Source: Clostridia bacterium
Lineage (GTDB): Bacteria; Bacillota; Dehalobacteriia; UBA4068
Assembly: GCA_012515255.1 (NCBI GenBank)
Contig: JAAYYR010000136.1
Span: forward strand, 1 to 5,401
Direction: 5' to 3'
DNA length: 5,401 bases
Part shown: piece after piece, positions 4,237-5,401 of the stretch
Numbering within the stretch: position 1 is the first letter of the stretch
Layout: each line of letters begins with the position of its first letter
Program-made: the position numbers and the translations under genes
The notes under the pieces: generated by a model
Database searches by the model: none
What the model saw: the letters and a program-made list of their open reading frames with translations, nothing else
What the model was told of the DNA's origin: nothing

Positions 4237-5401
4237 TCATACCCCCTTATTTCTGCCTAGATCAAAAACTGTCTGCTTGTCCACCTGCGCCGATAATGCC
4301 GCCAAAGATTGATCGATCAATGTTCTCCTGATCGATTTTTCCTCCTGCGCATTTTTATGAGGATCGCCTAGGGGATACGGGATAGCGACCGCGGGGACGA
4401 TGCGGTTTGCCCCTACGGTCAGGGAGATCGGGATGATGGTGCAAATATGGGCGACCGGAATGCCGGCACGCTCGATTTCTTTGGCCATCGTTGCGCCGCA
4501 ACGGGTACAAGTGCCTCAGGTCGAGGTCAAAATCACCGCGTCGACAGCGTCGGCGCGCAAATCACGGGCCATATTTTCGGCAAAGACTTTGGCATTGCCC
4601 ACAGATGTGCCATTGCCCACAGTGGAATAAAAATACGGATACAGGCCGCCGATTTTTCCCGCTTGCGCATATTCGCGCAAAATATCCACCGGCAAGGCCC
4701 GATCGGGGTCTGCATTGACATAAACAGGGTCATAGCCGCCATGCGCCGTTTCATAATCAGCGGAAAACAAATCGTCAATATTGTTAAGCGGGTATTTCCC
4801 ATATTTGGTCGCGCTGGAAGACTCGATATGATCCGGATTGCCTTTAGGGACAATGCCGCCTGTCGTAATAAGGGCTATTTTAGCTTTTTTTATCTCCGCG
4901 ACCGGCGGCGGCGCTTGTACCCGGTCAAAAATCGGCATTGGATATTCCGTCGCATAACTTTCGCCCTTCAATTTTCGCATCAGCATCTCAACCGCTCTTT
5001 GCGAGCCTCTTTTACAGGCAAAAAAATTAACGCGGACGCCATTGGGCAGATAGCCCTCCTCTTTGGAAGCGCCGATTGTTTCGCCCCGCGCCAGTTTTAA
5101 CGCCAAAGCAGCCATCAGGCTCACAGCCTCTTTCATGCCGGCGGCGCTGCTTTTAGTAGCGATAATATACACTTTTTGCCGATACTGCTCTGCCCCGGGG
5201 TTTTCTTTATACATGCCGCCGACCGCGGGTATGCGCAGATTTTCTTGAACCGCGGCGGCTATTTCGCCGCAGGCCATGCCATATCTGCCCGCGTTAAATG
5301 CAGGCCCGGCAATGACAAAATGCGGCTCAAAAGCTTTGATCAGCGCTAAAATCTCTTGAGCTGCCGCTTCCGGCCTCTCATTAAAATAAGAATCGCCGCA
5401 A
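4237..5401 (-). CDS. grdB: glycine/sarcosine/betaine reductase component B, selenocysteine-containing subunit (GrdB/GrdF/GrdH family), 5' partial
   Basis: This is the selenoprotein subunit of the substrate-specific protein B of a Stickland reductase. With the pyruvoyl-carrying GrdE-type partner it binds glycine (or sarcosine/betaine) and passes a carboxymethyl group to selenoprotein A. Component C then releases acetyl phosphate. 387 residues are visible, and roughly the first 50 of an expected ~435 lie beyond the right edge. Family motifs: VIAGPAFNAGRYG (visible 28-40), PNGVRVNFFACKRGS, GGIVPKGNPDHIESSSA, TAHGGYDPVY, TVGNGTSVGNAK, then TSTUGTCTRCG and PISLTVGANRIVPA. The U is an in-frame UGA at 4516-4518, giving the redox motif Sec-x-x-Cys-x-x-Cys (visible U295, C298, C301). 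Sec is followed by 92 residues, as in the family (Sec near 350 in full-length proteins). It should be annotated as one gene, not two ORFs or a pseudogene. The terminal stop is also UGA (4237-4239). GrdB, GrdF (sarcosine) and GrdH (betaine) cannot be separated confidently here, so the symbol is provisional. Confidence 0.93.
4465..4515 (-). promoter_or_regulatory. candidate bacterial SECIS element
   Basis: In the mRNA, 12 nt after the UGA, CGUUGC (4503-4498) and GCAACG (4494-4489) form a perfect 6-bp stem with a GGC loop. The stem can be prolonged by CC with GG and UUG with CAA (4510-4508 with 4483-4481) around small internal loops. GGCAC directly after the UGA (4515-4511) is also complementary to GUGCC (4469-4465), which would close the whole structure. 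Bacterial SECIS elements sit immediately 3' of the UGA within the coding sequence and bind SelB, so position and shape fit. The three-base loop is smaller than that of E. coli fdhF. Confidence 0.65.
4516..4518 (-). other. selenocysteine codon (UGA recoded)
   Basis: On the minus strand the frame reads ATT TTG ACC TCG ACC TGA GGC ACT TGT ACC CGT. Protein similarity to the family continues without a break on both sides, in the same frame, and the UGA falls exactly at the known Sec position of component B (TST-U-GTCTRCG). Confidence 0.95.

Noticed and set aside
4237..4488. Separate 83-aa gene starting at ATG 4488
   Set aside because: It is the C-terminal part of the selenoprotein, in frame with the upstream part through the Sec UGA. 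No RBS of its own is needed.
4516..4518. Nonsense mutation making the reductase a pseudogene
   Set aside because: The UGA is at the exact family Sec position, flanked by the UxxCxxC motif and followed by a hairpin; the rest of the gene is intact.
4447..5100. Long plus-strand frame (217 codons) opposite the reductase gene
   Set aside because: It is the antisense shadow of a strongly conserved selenoprotein gene; no RBS and no recognisable protein.

Overview
The window suggests a strictly anaerobic, amino-acid-fermenting bacterium that makes selenoproteins. The main clue is the minus-strand gene at the right edge. It encodes a glycine/sarcosine/betaine reductase component B (GrdB family) with an in-frame UGA that must be read as selenocysteine. 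Strong AGGAGG-type ribosome binding sites, near-consensus sigma-A/70 promoters and a PdxY/PRK07105-type pyridoxamine kinase fit a Firmicute (Clostridia or Negativicutes) of roughly 50% GC. A Synergistota-type host is not excluded. No species call is possible from this sequence alone.

Layout from left to right: (1) 1-139 is an unresolved upstream region. (2) 140-331 (+) is a small acidic, lysine-free protein of 63 aa with a good RBS. (3) 364-393 is a perfect 13-bp hairpin flanked by A and T runs, a bidirectional terminator between two convergent genes. (4) 430-1752 (-) is a fold-type I PLP-dependent aminotransferase with all key residues. (5) 1753-2121 is a divergent control region. It holds a textbook minus-strand promoter (TTGAAA-17-TATAAT), an unusually long structured leader of about 150 nt before the aminotransferase with a possible Trp-containing leader peptide, and a separate TATAAT for the plus-strand gene. 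(6) 2122-2955 (+) is pyridoxamine/pyridoxal kinase. (7) 3008-3040 is a strong rho-independent terminator. (8) 3050-4042 (-) is a polytopic membrane protein that looks like a duplicated HPP-family protein. (9) 4043-4236 has no confident gene. (10) 4237-5401 (-) is the GrdB-family selenoprotein, whose first roughly 50 residues lie beyond the right edge.

How the genes work together: the kinase makes PLP from salvaged B6 vitamers, and the divergently transcribed aminotransferase needs PLP, so the pair may form a small functional unit. The GrdB-family protein is the substrate-activating subunit of a Stickland-type reductase that yields acetyl phosphate. Its partners (GrdE, GrdA, GrdC/D or paralogues) would be expected to the right of the window. 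The main biological point is that a plain ORF reading breaks this last gene into two pieces at 4516-4518, when it is one intact selenoprotein gene with a SECIS-like hairpin just after the UGA.
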